Assembly: GCA_012026975.1 (NCBI GenBank)
Contig: VEPG01000012.1
Span: forward strand, 31,949 to 95,948
Direction: 5' to 3'
Length of the DNA stretch: 64,000 bases
Source: Desulfuromonas sp.
GTDB taxonomy: Bacteria; Desulfobacterota; Desulfuromonadia; Desulfuromonadales; BM103
The notes under the pieces were generated by a model. That model worked only from the letters and a program-made list of their open reading frames with translations, ran no database searches and was not told the DNA's origin. A program made the translations under genes and the position numbers. Of this stretch, positions 56,988-64,000 are shown one piece after another (positions within the stretch are counted from its first letter, which is position 1; each line of letters opens with the position of its first letter).

Positions 56988-58145
56988 ATGACAGCACTGC
57001 CAGCCAAACCGTACCGTCCCGCCACCCTCCTCGTCCATCAGGGTAGCGACCGCGATCCGCACACCGGAGCATCGGCCATTCCGATCTACCAGGCCTCGAC
57101 CTATCACCACCCCGAAGGCAAACCGGGGGAGTACGACTATGCCCGCAGCGGCAATCCCAGCCGACAGCAGGTCGAGGAGGCCATTGCCCTGCTCGAGGGG
57201 GGAGTGCGCGGCTTCGCCTATGCGTCGGGGATGGCGGCCATCGGCAGTGCCCTGGCCCTGCTCAAGAGCGGTGACCACCTGATTGCCCCGGAAGACCTCT
57301 ACGGTGGCTCCTGGCGCTATCTCAACACGGTTCTGCCACAACAGGGGATCACTGCGAGCTTTGTCGATACCACCGACCTCGCCAAGGTGGCGGGAGCGAT
57401 TGTCCCGAACACCCGGGCCATCTTTTTGGAAACCCCGTCGAACCCGCTGTTCAAGATCACCGACCTGCGCGGGATTGCAGCCCTCGCCAAAGAACGGCAG
57501 TTGCTGACCTTGCTTGACAATACCTTCATGACGCCGCTGCTGCAGCGCCCTTTGGAGCTTGGCATCGACGTGGTCATCCACAGCGCCACCAAGTTTCTCG
57601 GCGGCCACTCCGATCTGCTCGCCGGGCTGGTGACCACCGCCGACCCGGAACTGGCCCGCCGGCTCAAGCATTTTCAGAATGCGTTCGGAGCCGTTCTCGG
57701 GCCGTTCGACAGCTTTCTGCTCGCCCGCGGCATCAAAACCCTCAAGCTGCGCCTGGAGGCGGCACAGAGCAATGCCGGGATCCTGGCCGAACGCCTGTCG
57801 AAGCACCCGGCGGTCAAGTGCGTTTACTATCCCGGGCTCGCCGATTTCCCCGACCGCGACCTGCATAACCGCCAAGCCGGCGGAGCCGGGGCCGTCCTCT
57901 CCTTTGAACTGCGGGAAGGGCCCGGGGTGGAACGCCTGCTGAAAAGAGTGCGGTTACCGGTCATTGCCCCCAGTCTCGGCGGAGTGGAGACGATCCTGAC
58001 CCATTGCTGGAGCATGTCGCATGCGGCCATCCCCGCCGCGACCAAGCAGGCACTGGGAATTAGCGAAACCCTGGTGCGCATCTCCGCCGGCATCGAGGAT
58101 GTCGAGGACCTTTGGGAGGATCTCGAACAGGCGCTTTCCGTTTGA
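56988..58145 (+). CDS. Transsulfuration-family PLP enzyme 2
   Basis: 385 aa paralogue of the preceding enzyme: YDYARSGNPSRQQ, ASGMAAIGSALALL, ETPSNPLFKITDL, LDNTFMTPLLQRP, PLP lysine in SATKFLGGHSDLLAG and SLGGVETILTHCWSMSHA. The SLGGVETL and HSD features fit cystathionine gamma-lyase/beta-lyase members. The pair probably divides synthesis and cleavage of cystathionine; assignment of each is not possible by eye. Starts at ATG 56988 behind AAAAGGA. Confidence 0.85.
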   Translation: MTALPAKPYRPATLLVHQGSDRDPHTGASAIPIYQASTYHHPEGKPGEYDYARSGNPSRQQVEEAIALLEGGVRGFAYASGMAAIGSALALLKSGDHLIAPEDLYGGSWRYLNTVLPQQGITASFVDTTDLAKVAGAIVPNTRAIFLETPSNPLFKITDLRGIAALAKERQLLTLLDNTFMTPLLQRPLELGIDVVIHSATKFLGGHSDLLAGLVTTADPELARRLKHFQNAFGAVLGPFDSFLLARGIKTLKLRLEAAQSNAGILAERLSKHPAVKCVYYPGLADFPDRDLHNRQAGGAGAVLSFELREGPGVERLLKRVRLPVIAPSLGGVETILTHCWSMSHAAIPAATKQALGISETLVRISAGIEDVEDLWEDLEQALSV

Positions 58146-58170
58146 CTTTATGAGGTAATTTCGCTAGAGT
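58142..58170 (+). promoter_or_regulatory. Promoter before SAM riboswitch 2
   Basis: TTGACT (58142-58147) overlaps the stop codon of the PLP enzyme; 17-nt spacer; TAGAGT (58165-58170). Confidence 0.45.
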
Positions 58171-58189
58171 TCCTGCGTCGTTACGACAG

Positions 58190-58412
58190 TGCACGTCTTT
58201 ATCGAGAGTGGCGGAGGGACAGGCCCTGCGATGCCACAGCAACCGGTTCGCCGGAGCCCGTCAGGGCGAAGGTGGATGCCAGGTGCTAATTCCCGCCCGA
58301 CGAAGCCCTTGAGGGCGAAGTCGGGGGAGATGAGGACGGTGCCCGCGATACGTCGGCAATTCTCAACGTAACCGCGCGGCCCCTTCTCATCTTCGGGAAG
58401 GGGCCTTTGCTT
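58190..58412 (+). promoter_or_regulatory. SAM-I (S-box) riboswitch 2 with terminator
   Basis: Core ATCGAGAGTGGCGGAGGGAC, CAGCAACC and GGATGCCAGGTGCTAATTCC. P1 3' strand GGAGATGAGG (near 58335). Terminator GGCCCCTTC / GAAGGGGCC (58378-58405) with U-rich tail (TTTGCTTTTTC). Same off-switch layout as the riboswitch at 55522 and parts of the aptamer are nearly identical. Confidence 0.93.
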
Positions 58413-58431
58413 TTTCAGAAAAGGTGGACAG

Positions 58432-59553
58432 GTGACAGGTTCCGTCGGCATTGTCAGCACCCGGCATGCGGAGTTCGATCTCGAACTGCCGCTGGAGAGC
58501 GGTCGTGTGCTCGGCCCGTTGACGCTGGCCTACGAGACTTACGGCACATTGAATGCGGCCCGCTCCAACACGGTCTGGGTTGCCCACGCCTGGACCGGCG
58601 ATGCCCACGCAGCCGGCCGTCACACCCCGGAAGACCGCAAGGTGGGGTGGTGGGACGACATGATCGGTCCCGGCAGGATTCTCGACACGGACCGCTATTT
58701 TGTGGTCTGTTCCAACGTCATCGGCTCGTGCTACGGCACGACCGGACCGACCAGCATCAATCCGCGCACCGGCAAACCTTACAACCTGAGTTTCCCGGTG
58801 ATCATGGTGCGCGACATGGTGCGTGCCCAGCAATACCTGCGCGAGCATCTCGGAATCGACCGGGTTTTGACCGTAATCGGCGGCAGCATGGGCGCCATGC
58901 AGGCGGTGGAGTGGGGGATTCATTACCCCGAGCACACGGCTTCGATCATCCCGATCGCCGGCACCGGCCGCCCCTCGCCCATGGCGATCGCGCTCAATGC
59001 CCTGGCGCGTCAGGCGATCTACAACGATCCGATGTGGAAAAAGGGGAATTATCGCCCGGAGCATCCGCCGGCCGACGGATTGGCCCTGGCCCGTGCCGTC
59101 GGACACATCTCTTTTCTTTCCGACACGTCGATGAACCTCAAGTTCGGGCGCCGCTTCTCGGTGCGCGATGGGGTCTTCGACTTCTTCGGCCAGTTCGAGG
59201 TGGAGCGGTACCTGGAGTACAACGGCCGCAATTTCGTCGATCGCTTCGATACCAACAGCTTCCTCTACCTGGCCAAGGCTCTCGACCTCTATGATGTCGC
59301 CTGGGGGTTCGACGGGCTCGAAGATGCTCTCTCCCAACTCATCTGCCCTTCGCTGTGGTTCGCCTTTACCTCCGACTGGCTCTACCCGCCTTACCAGACG
59401 GAAGAGTTGGTCGGCAGCCTCAACCGCCTCGGACGACCGGTCGAATATCACCTGGTCGAATCCAACTATGGCCACGATTCGTTCCTGATCGAACCTGACA
59501 AGTTCACGCATAAGATCAGTGAATTTCTGGGACGGATGGCGAACTGCAGCTGA
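58432..59553 (+). CDS. metX: Homoserine O-acetyltransferase
   Basis: 373 aa alpha/beta hydrolase from GTG 58432. [15 protein letters not shown], the nucleophile Ser152 in [14 protein letters not shown], and the Asp/His of the triad in the C-terminal part ([16 protein letters not shown]). Acetylates homoserine with acetyl-CoA. Some MetX-fold enzymes use succinyl-CoA, so acyl specificity is inferred. Confidence 0.93.
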   Translation: MTGSVGIVSTRHAEFDLELPLESGRVLGPLTLAYETYGTLNAARSNTVWVAHAWTGDAHAAGRHTPEDRKVGWWDDMIGPGRILDTDRYFVVCSNVIGSCYGTTGPTSINPRTGKPYNLSFPVIMVRDMVRAQQYLREHLGIDRVLTVIGGSMGAMQAVEWGIHYPEHTASIIPIAGTGRPSPMAIALNALARQAIYNDPMWKKGNYRPEHPPADGLALARAVGHISFLSDTSMNLKFGRRFSVRDGVFDFFGQFEVERYLEYNGRNFVDRFDTNSFLYLAKALDLYDVAWGFDGLEDALSQLICPSLWFAFTSDWLYPPYQTEELVGSLNRLGRPVEYHLVESNYGHDSFLIEPDKFTHKISEFLGRMANCS

Positions 59554-59570
59554 AATCCCTCCTCCGGACA

Positions 59571-59610
59571 AAAGCGGCGGCTCCTTTGGGGAGCCGCCGC
59601 TTGATTTTGT
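59571..59610 (+). terminator. Terminator after metX
   Basis: AAGCGGCGGCTCC - TTTG - GGGAGCCGCCGCTT followed by GATTTTGTT. It can also serve the minus-strand genes ending at 59631. Confidence 0.75.
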
Positions 59611-59630
59611 TCGCCTGCTGCTGACCTGAC

Positions 59631-59804
59631 TCAGTCTTTTTCATCCTTAAACAGATCGAGTTGCACGAAACGGTGCTTCTCCACCTTGAACGGCATCGGG
59701 AAAAACCGAGGGCACTCGACCAGCACTGTGGCCGCCGGCTGTTTGCAAGTCCTCAGGCACTTCGCACAGAGCGGATTGAGGCTGACAGCAGCGGTCGGCT
59801 TCAT
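59631..59804 (-). CDS. Small cysteine-motif protein next to selU
   Basis: 57 aa, below usual ORF length limits. MKPTAAVSLNPLCAKCLRTC then KQPAATVLVECPRFFPMPFK. Four cysteines (13, 16, 20, 31) form a CX2CX3CX10C pattern that could bind zinc or an Fe-S cluster. The start ATG overlaps the stop of the selenouridine synthase gene (59801-59804). I do not recognise a named family. Coupled translation with selU argues that it is a real gene. Confidence 0.65.
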   Translation of the reverse strand: MKPTAAVSLNPLCAKCLRTCKQPAATVLVECPRFFPMPFKVEKHRFVQLDLFKDEKD

Positions 59805-60859
59805 TGCCGGCCCTCCCCCTTTGCCAGAACCTGGCCAATCGCCGTTTGCAAGTTTGCCAAGCCCGCGGCCTCATCATCGATCAAAACTTCGATGCGCCGT
59901 TCGGGGAAGGTATGTCGATAAAGCGGGTCATAATAGTCGACCATCAGGCGGCGCACCAATTCCTCCCAGGCCCCTTCCTGCAACAGTCCGGTCAGCTCTT
60001 CAATGGCCTGCCGGCCAAGCCGTTCCTTCAACGCCTGGATCGGTCGGGCAAAATCGTCCCGCAGGTGATCACGCGCCGGATAGTCGGCCAGGATGTTGCT
60101 GATCCTCGCTTCAAGCGGCGCTTCGATCCATACCGACACCTCGGCCTGCAGCCCCTGATAGACGCGCAGCGGCAGCGCCAGCCGGCCGATATGTCGGCTC
60201 TCCCCTTCGGCCAACGCATAACCCGACGGCGGAATTTGCCGCAAGGCATCCCAGAGCAGGGCCTCGAACATCCGCTGGGTCGGCTGCGGCGGCAAGCCAA
60301 GATGGCCGAATGCACTACCGCGGTGATTGGCCAGCCCTTCCAGGTCGACAACCGGATAACCGGCATCGGCCAGCCGCTGGAGCAGGGCCGTCTTGCCGAC
60401 ACCGGTCAGCCCGCGCAGCACGATCAGACGCCCCCACGTGCCGTTTTCGAAAAAGTCTCGCACCAGACCGCGGAAGGCTTTATGTCCTCCAACCATCTGT
60501 CGCGCCGGGATGCCGGCCAGCTCCAGGAACTGCGTCAGGGCCCGACTGCGCATCCCTCCGCGCCAGCAGAAGACCACGGCCGGAGGCGAACCGGAAAGAC
60601 GGGCTGATGCGACTTTCTCGATCAGCGCCGGGATCTTCGGCGCGACAATCTCCACGCCACGGCGGCGGGCCGCCTGTCTTCCGACCTCTTTGTAAAGGGT
60701 GCCGATCTCGGCCCGCTCGGCATCATCCAGAATCGACACATTGATGGCACCGGGGATCGTCGCCTCGGCATATTCGGCAGGGCTGCGCGCATCGATCAGC
60801 AGGGCACCACGGTCACGCAGAGCCAGAGCTTTTTCCAGGGAGATCTCAAAATCAGACAT
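59801..60859 (-). CDS. selU: tRNA 2-selenouridine synthase
   Basis: 352 aa (also called MnmH/YbbB). N-terminal rhodanese domain with the catalytic Cys98 in VFCWRGGMRSRA; LRGLTGVGKT P-loop at 150-157; C-terminal helices typical of the family. Converts 2-thiouridine at the tRNA wobble position to 2-selenouridine through a geranylated intermediate, using selenophosphate, so a SelD should exist elsewhere in the genome. Confidence 0.93.
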   Translation of the reverse strand: MSDFEISLEKALALRDRGALLIDARSPAEYAEATIPGAINVSILDDAERAEIGTLYKEVGRQAARRRGVEIVAPKIPALIEKVASARLSGSPPAVVFCWRGGMRSRALTQFLELAGIPARQMVGGHKAFRGLVRDFFENGTWGRLIVLRGLTGVGKTALLQRLADAGYPVVDLEGLANHRGSAFGHLGLPPQPTQRMFEALLWDALRQIPPSGYALAEGESRHIGRLALPLRVYQGLQAEVSVWIEAPLEARISNILADYPARDHLRDDFARPIQALKERLGRQAIEELTGLLQEGAWEELVRRLMVDYYDPLYRHTFPERRIEVLIDDEAAGLANLQTAIGQVLAKGEGRQ

Positions 60860-60936
60860 CGATGCCTCGGTTTGGCGGATACCCGGTTATACCTTGAAGC
60901 CAGGTTTGGCGGCAATGCCCTTGCGGCCACATGAAA

Positions 60937-60966
60937 AAAGCGAGACCGGTCAACGGTCTCGCTTGC
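60937..60966 (-). terminator. Hairpin between the CBS gene and selU
   Basis: AAGCGAGACCG - 4 nt - CGGTCTCGCTT, with TTTTT following on the minus strand (plus-strand AAAAA at 60934-60938). Ends transcription of the CBS gene. Confidence 0.75.
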
Positions 60967-60992
60967 GAGCGGCAGCTCTTATACCAACCGCT

Positions 60993-61832
60993 TCAGTTCA
61001 CGGACAATCCGGTACCAAATCCCGCGGTTTTTGCCTGACTCATCAAGCTGCCCGCCAGGACCGACTCCCGATGGTCGAGGATCCGGCTCAAGTCGGTCTG
61101 GGTCAAAACTCCCGACATAGCCCCTTCCTCATTCACAACCAACAACCGCCGCACATCGTGGCTGCGCATCAGGTCGATGGCATGGGTTGGCAGGGCGGAA
61201 GCGGGTATGGTCACGACCGGCGACGTCATCACCACCTCGACCGACAGGCTGGAAAGGTCGACGCCAGCAGCAACCAGGCGCACCACATCACGTTCCGTAA
61301 AGACGCCGACCGGACGTTTCCCTTCAATGACCACCACCCCGCTGATGGCATGACTGGCCATCAGCGCCAGGGCCTGCCTGGCGGTCGCTTCGGTCGATAC
61401 GTGCCTGACCTGGCAGGACATCAGCAGCGACACCTGCTGGTCTGCCGAAAAGATCGAGCCGCTCAAAGCACGCACCAGGTCGGTCTGGGTAAAAATGCCG
61501 GCCAGTTCCATTTGCTCGCCAAGCACAACCAGATGGCGGATACCGTTTTCGCGGAACTGTCGGTAGGCATCGTCAACCGTCAGTTCGGCCGATGCAGTCA
61601 GCACCGGCTTGCTCATCACCTCGCGGATGCGCAATGCAGGCTGGCCGATGACCCAGTTGGCCGCAAACACCACATCCCGTTCGGTCAAAATCCCGATCGG
61701 CTCCCCTTTGAGCAGAACAACGATACAGCTGATGCGCTGAGCACTCATCAATTTGAGGGCCTCGATAACCGGGGTTTCGGCCTCGACCGAAATCACCGGG
61801 CGTGACGCCAGTTCACCAATTGTCCGGTTCAC
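60993..61832 (-). CDS. Protein with four CBS domains (two Bateman modules)
   Basis: 279 aa, made only of four CBS repeats: starts at about 5, 75, 140 and 210, each with a GI/GV(L/F)T(E/Q)(R/T)D(V/L) ending (GILTERDV, GIFTQTDL, GVFTERDV, GVLTQTDL). Bateman modules bind adenosyl nucleotides such as AMP, ATP or SAM and usually regulate a partner. No partner domain is fused. Confidence 0.9.
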   Translation of the reverse strand: MNRTIGELASRPVISVEAETPVIEALKLMSAQRISCIVVLLKGEPIGILTERDVVFAANWVIGQPALRIREVMSKPVLTASAELTVDDAYRQFRENGIRHLVVLGEQMELAGIFTQTDLVRALSGSIFSADQQVSLLMSCQVRHVSTEATARQALALMASHAISGVVVIEGKRPVGVFTERDVVRLVAAGVDLSSLSVEVVMTSPVVTIPASALPTHAIDLMRSHDVRRLLVVNEEGAMSGVLTQTDLSRILDHRESVLAGSLMSQAKTAGFGTGLSVN

Positions 61833-61870
61833 AACACTGGTCCTCCAACCCCTCGTCCCTGCCTGGGAAG

Positions 61871-61915
61871 ATGCGGTTCCGTCTTTCTACGAAACCGCAT
61901 TCCGGCAATTGCCGG
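61871..61915. repeat. Two hairpins upstream of the CBS gene
   Basis: ATGCGGTTCCG - loop - CGAAACCGCAT (61871-61900) and the perfect palindrome CCGGCAATTGCCGG (61902-61915) in the gap between the CBS and DUF4350-like genes. Terminator or regulator binding site; not decided. Confidence 0.4.
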
Positions 61916-61983
61916 ATAAATATCGGGAAAAACGCCGAAAATCGTTGGCAGACAAGAACATTGCAAGTTTAATTCCGATTGTC

Positions 61984-62745
61984 TTAAGGAACCTTAACCG
62001 CAGCCAGCCAGCCAGCAAGGTTTACGGCAAGAGCACGGTTGCTCCCCTCGAGATAACGGTTTTGAAACAAGGCGTCATCGCCAAAAACCGCGAAGCGGCC
62101 AAAGCCGAAGGTTCCGGCCACCGCAACACCGAACGGCTGGACGGCATCACCGACACTCAGCTGTCCGTCACGATTGAGATCGACCCAGCCATGTGCCCCG
62201 GTTCGCGCCACAATTTCAACGGCGGGAACCGTGCCGCGCAATGCCCAGGCGCCATAAACGGCAAAGTCCTGCAAGCCGTCATTCAGAGGGTGGGGCGCCA
62301 AGTCGCGCACCCGGAAATCCTGACGGTTGCTGCCGATTACATTGCTCTGTTCACGCAAGGTACCGTTGGTGAAATCGACTTCGAGAGTGTGCAGCAGTCC
62401 CGCGAGAGGGGGGGCTATGTGCAGCATGACGGCCAATCCGCCGCCCCGCTCGACAAACGCCCGGACGGCGGAAACCTCCTCCGGCGTGAATGGCTGAAAC
62501 GCCCCGGAGCTGATCAGTACATCGATACCCGTCAACTGCGCGGACTCAAGGGGCTGACTGGTCGTACGCACCTCGTATCCGGCCGTGGCGAAAACGCCCG
62601 CCAGCGCCGACAAGTCGAGCGGACGCTCTCCTCTGGCCAGAAACGGTTGGCCATGTCCTTCGTCAAACAGGACGACCGGCGCCGCCAGCACTGCTTGCGG
62701 CAACCATAACAAGCCGAACAACAGCAGGCAAAGCCACCACCTCAT
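61984..62745 (-). CDS. Exported DUF4350-like protein
   Basis: 253 aa from ATG 62745 behind GGGAGGG. Signal peptide MRWWLCLLLFGLLWLPQAV ending AVLAA. The mature protein starts with VVLFDEGHGQPF and has a glutamine-amidotransferase-like fold (VLISSGAFQPFTPEEVSAVRAFVERGGGLAVML), the DUF4350 layout; the usual amidotransferase cysteine is not present. Residues near 195-205 (DLNRDGQLSVGD) look like a dockerin/EF-hand calcium loop. Periplasmic; function unknown. Lies 42 nt after the HD-GYP gene, probably an operon. Confidence 0.7.
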   Translation of the reverse strand: MRWWLCLLLFGLLWLPQAVLAAPVVLFDEGHGQPFLARGERPLDLSALAGVFATAGYEVRTTSQPLESAQLTGIDVLISSGAFQPFTPEEVSAVRAFVERGGGLAVMLHIAPPLAGLLHTLEVDFTNGTLREQSNVIGSNRQDFRVRDLAPHPLNDGLQDFAVYGAWALRGTVPAVEIVARTGAHGWVDLNRDGQLSVGDAVQPFGVAVAGTFGFGRFAVFGDDALFQNRYLEGSNRALAVNLAGWLAAVKVP

Positions 62746-62787
62746 CGTGCCCTCCCGAAAGATTAGTTGCGGAAACTGTGCCACCGC

Positions 62788-63738
62788 TTATGCCAGCGGC
62801 GCCGAGATTTGTACGACCGACAGCGGTTCTACCTCTTCCGCCAGCGTCCCGTAGCAGTTGCCGACCGGTGGGGTTCCACGCCGGTCGCGGGAAACAACGA
62901 CAGCTGCGGCGTCCGGTTGGCCTTTCCGGTTGCGGGCCACCAGAGCGGTTACGCATTCCCAGCCGAGCTTCCCCTGTTCGGCCAGAGTGGTCAATTCCTC
63001 GAGAGCACTCCGGTTATCGTAGGCCAACGGCCGGTAGGGGCGTGGCGCCAACAGGGCATCGTAGACATCACAGGCCGCCACCAGTTCAACGATCGGCTGC
63101 AGATCGCTGACGCCGCGGGGATAGCCCGAACCGTCCCGACGTTCATGGTGATCGCGAGCCACGATGACCGCCGGGTGTTTGTGGTCACCCAAGTAGTAGG
63201 TCAGCAGAACCTGCCCGGCCAGAGGGTGGTGATTGAGCATGCTGCGTTCCACGCGCGTCAGTGGACTGTTCTTTCGCAAGATGGATAGCGGAATACAGAT
63301 TTTGCCGAAATCGTGCGTCGGCCCGGCCATGTTTTTGCCGGGCTGTTCATGGTATCCAGGCATGATATCTTCGCCCACCAGCATGGACAGGGCAAAAACC
63401 GTGAGGATATGCCGATAGGTATGAAAATCATGACCACGGAAATGGTCGAGAGCATACAGCAGGGGCACCGGCAGGGATACCGGTGCCATCAGGGCCAGCA
63501 ACTCGTCAACCTGGGAGTTGTCACCAAAGATCTCGCGGTAAGGGGTCATCGCCAGGCAACAGCGAAGGTCTTCGCGAACCGGTCCGTAGTCGAGCAAGGG
63601 GACATATTCACGCGGGACCAGGCGACCCGCGGCCGCCACCTCGGCCAGCACCTGCTCACTGAGCAACGTTCCGGCCGCAAGCAACAACTCCCCTTCCAGA
63701 GTCACCACCGGAAATGACAATACGATCGTTTTATCCAT
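62788..63738 (-). CDS. HD-GYP domain phosphodiesterase
   Basis: 316 aa from ATG 63738. An N-terminal region of about 90 residues without a recognised domain is followed by HD-GYP: HDFHTYRH, metal-binding His142-Asp143 in GPTHDFGKICIP, HHP near 170, and DHHERRDGSGYPRG with Gly205-Tyr206-Pro207. The motif set is complete, so it is probably active against c-di-GMP or 3',3'-cGAMP. It has no receiver domain; the N-terminal part may sense something. Confidence 0.88.
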   Translation of the reverse strand: MDKTIVLSFPVVTLEGELLLAAGTLLSEQVLAEVAAAGRLVPREYVPLLDYGPVREDLRCCLAMTPYREIFGDNSQVDELLALMAPVSLPVPLLYALDHFRGHDFHTYRHILTVFALSMLVGEDIMPGYHEQPGKNMAGPTHDFGKICIPLSILRKNSPLTRVERSMLNHHPLAGQVLLTYYLGDHKHPAVIVARDHHERRDGSGYPRGVSDLQPIVELVAACDVYDALLAPRPYRPLAYDNRSALEELTTLAEQGKLGWECVTALVARNRKGQPDAAAVVVSRDRRGTPPVGNCYGTLAEEVEPLSVVQISAPLA

Positions 63739-63874
63739 CCCCCGACTCCTCACCTCCGCAGTCACACTCGTCATTTGACGGTTTGCTGCCGTCAGATAAC
63801 TTTGCCGCCCCACCAGGCAGGCCCTTACAAAGTTACCATATCAGTCGACAATTATAAGGGGTTTTTCATTTTTC

Positions 63875-64000
63875 TTGACCAACCATTGCCGGCACCGTCA
63901 TTATCTCCCCATGAAAAAAGCAAGACGCGTTCCGAAAAATATGTTATGAAAAAACTGTTTGCCCGGTAGGCAAATTATTTCCCGGAGGTCATCGCACCAT
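63875..64000 (+). promoter_or_regulatory. Candidate promoter and ribosome-binding site for a gene beyond the right edge
   Basis: TTGACC (63875-63880), 18-nt spacer, CATTAT (63899-63904); a GGAGG at 63984-63988 and the last two bases AT could open an ATG at 63999. The gene itself is outside the window. Confidence 0.3.

Noticed and set aside
63945-63969. Tiny ORF MKKLFAR as a leader peptide
   Set aside because: Seven codons with no ribosome-binding site, control codons or attenuator structure seen.

Overview
The window reads as a chromosomal segment of a high-GC anaerobic or metal-reducing member of the Desulfuromonadia (Geobacter/Desulfuromonas/Pelobacter relatives). This placement is an inference. 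It rests on the gene order dnaG-rpoD-tRNA next to mutS2/cvpA/yqeY and a his operon, on a multiheme cytochrome/MtrB-type porin pair, on GEMM-type riboswitches, on a short-form HisG and on SAM riboswitches in front of methionine genes. No rRNA, CRISPR array, prophage or transposase gene was seen.

Layout. 1-2889: start of an FKBP-type prolyl isomerase and two DEAD-box RNA helicases (minus). 3304-6935 (plus): YceI-like protein, type III polyketide synthase, FAD monooxygenase and UbiE-like methyltransferase, joined by start/stop overlaps; this looks like a phenolic-lipid or alkylquinone operon of the srsABC kind. 6918-11583 (minus): methyltransferase-like protein, MFS transporter, YihY membrane protein, RecQ. 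11715-19251 (plus): rubredoxin, then lipA-trxB-sucA-sucB-lpd, a complete 2-oxoglutarate dehydrogenase set with the enzyme that makes its lipoyl cofactor. 19277-22606 (minus): two L,D-transpeptidase lipoproteins flank a small Lpp-like lipoprotein, and the leader carries two nearly identical tandem GEMM-I riboswitches, each with its own terminator. The base at the ligand-selecting position is A, which predicts 3',3'-cGAMP rather than c-di-GMP.

22801-46731 (minus) is a long housekeeping block: LOG protein, YkgJ-like protein, RNase P RNA, zinc-ribbon protein, Nif3-like protein, tRNA-CAU, rpoD, dnaG, mutS2, cvpA, yqeY, hisE-hisF-(pyrimidine-dimer glycosylase)-hisA-hisH-hisB-hisD-hisG, murA, prmC, prfA, thyX, rpmE, rho, gluQ. 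Its intergenic gaps hold several palindromic MITE/REP-like elements, some of which sit exactly on the stop codon of the neighbouring gene.

46927-54277 (plus): an Rrf2 regulator with IscR-like cysteines, then a lipoprotein decaheme-type cytochrome, an MtrB/PioB-type outer-membrane barrel that itself carries a CXXCH motif, a solitary ABC-type binding protein and a chemoreceptor. 54454-59553 (plus): sulfur amino acid block of cysK, two transsulfuration-family PLP enzymes and metX, with SAM riboswitches before the first PLP enzyme and before metX. 59631-63738 (minus): small Cys-rich protein plus tRNA 2-selenouridine synthase, a four-CBS protein, a DUF4350-like exported protein and an HD-GYP phosphodiesterase.

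Most promising for new biology: the tandem riboswitch controlling an apparent Lpp/peptidoglycan-linking module, the type III PKS quinone-like operon in a probable extracellular-electron-transfer organism, and the porin-cytochrome pair with unusual heme motifs coupled to a sensing pair.
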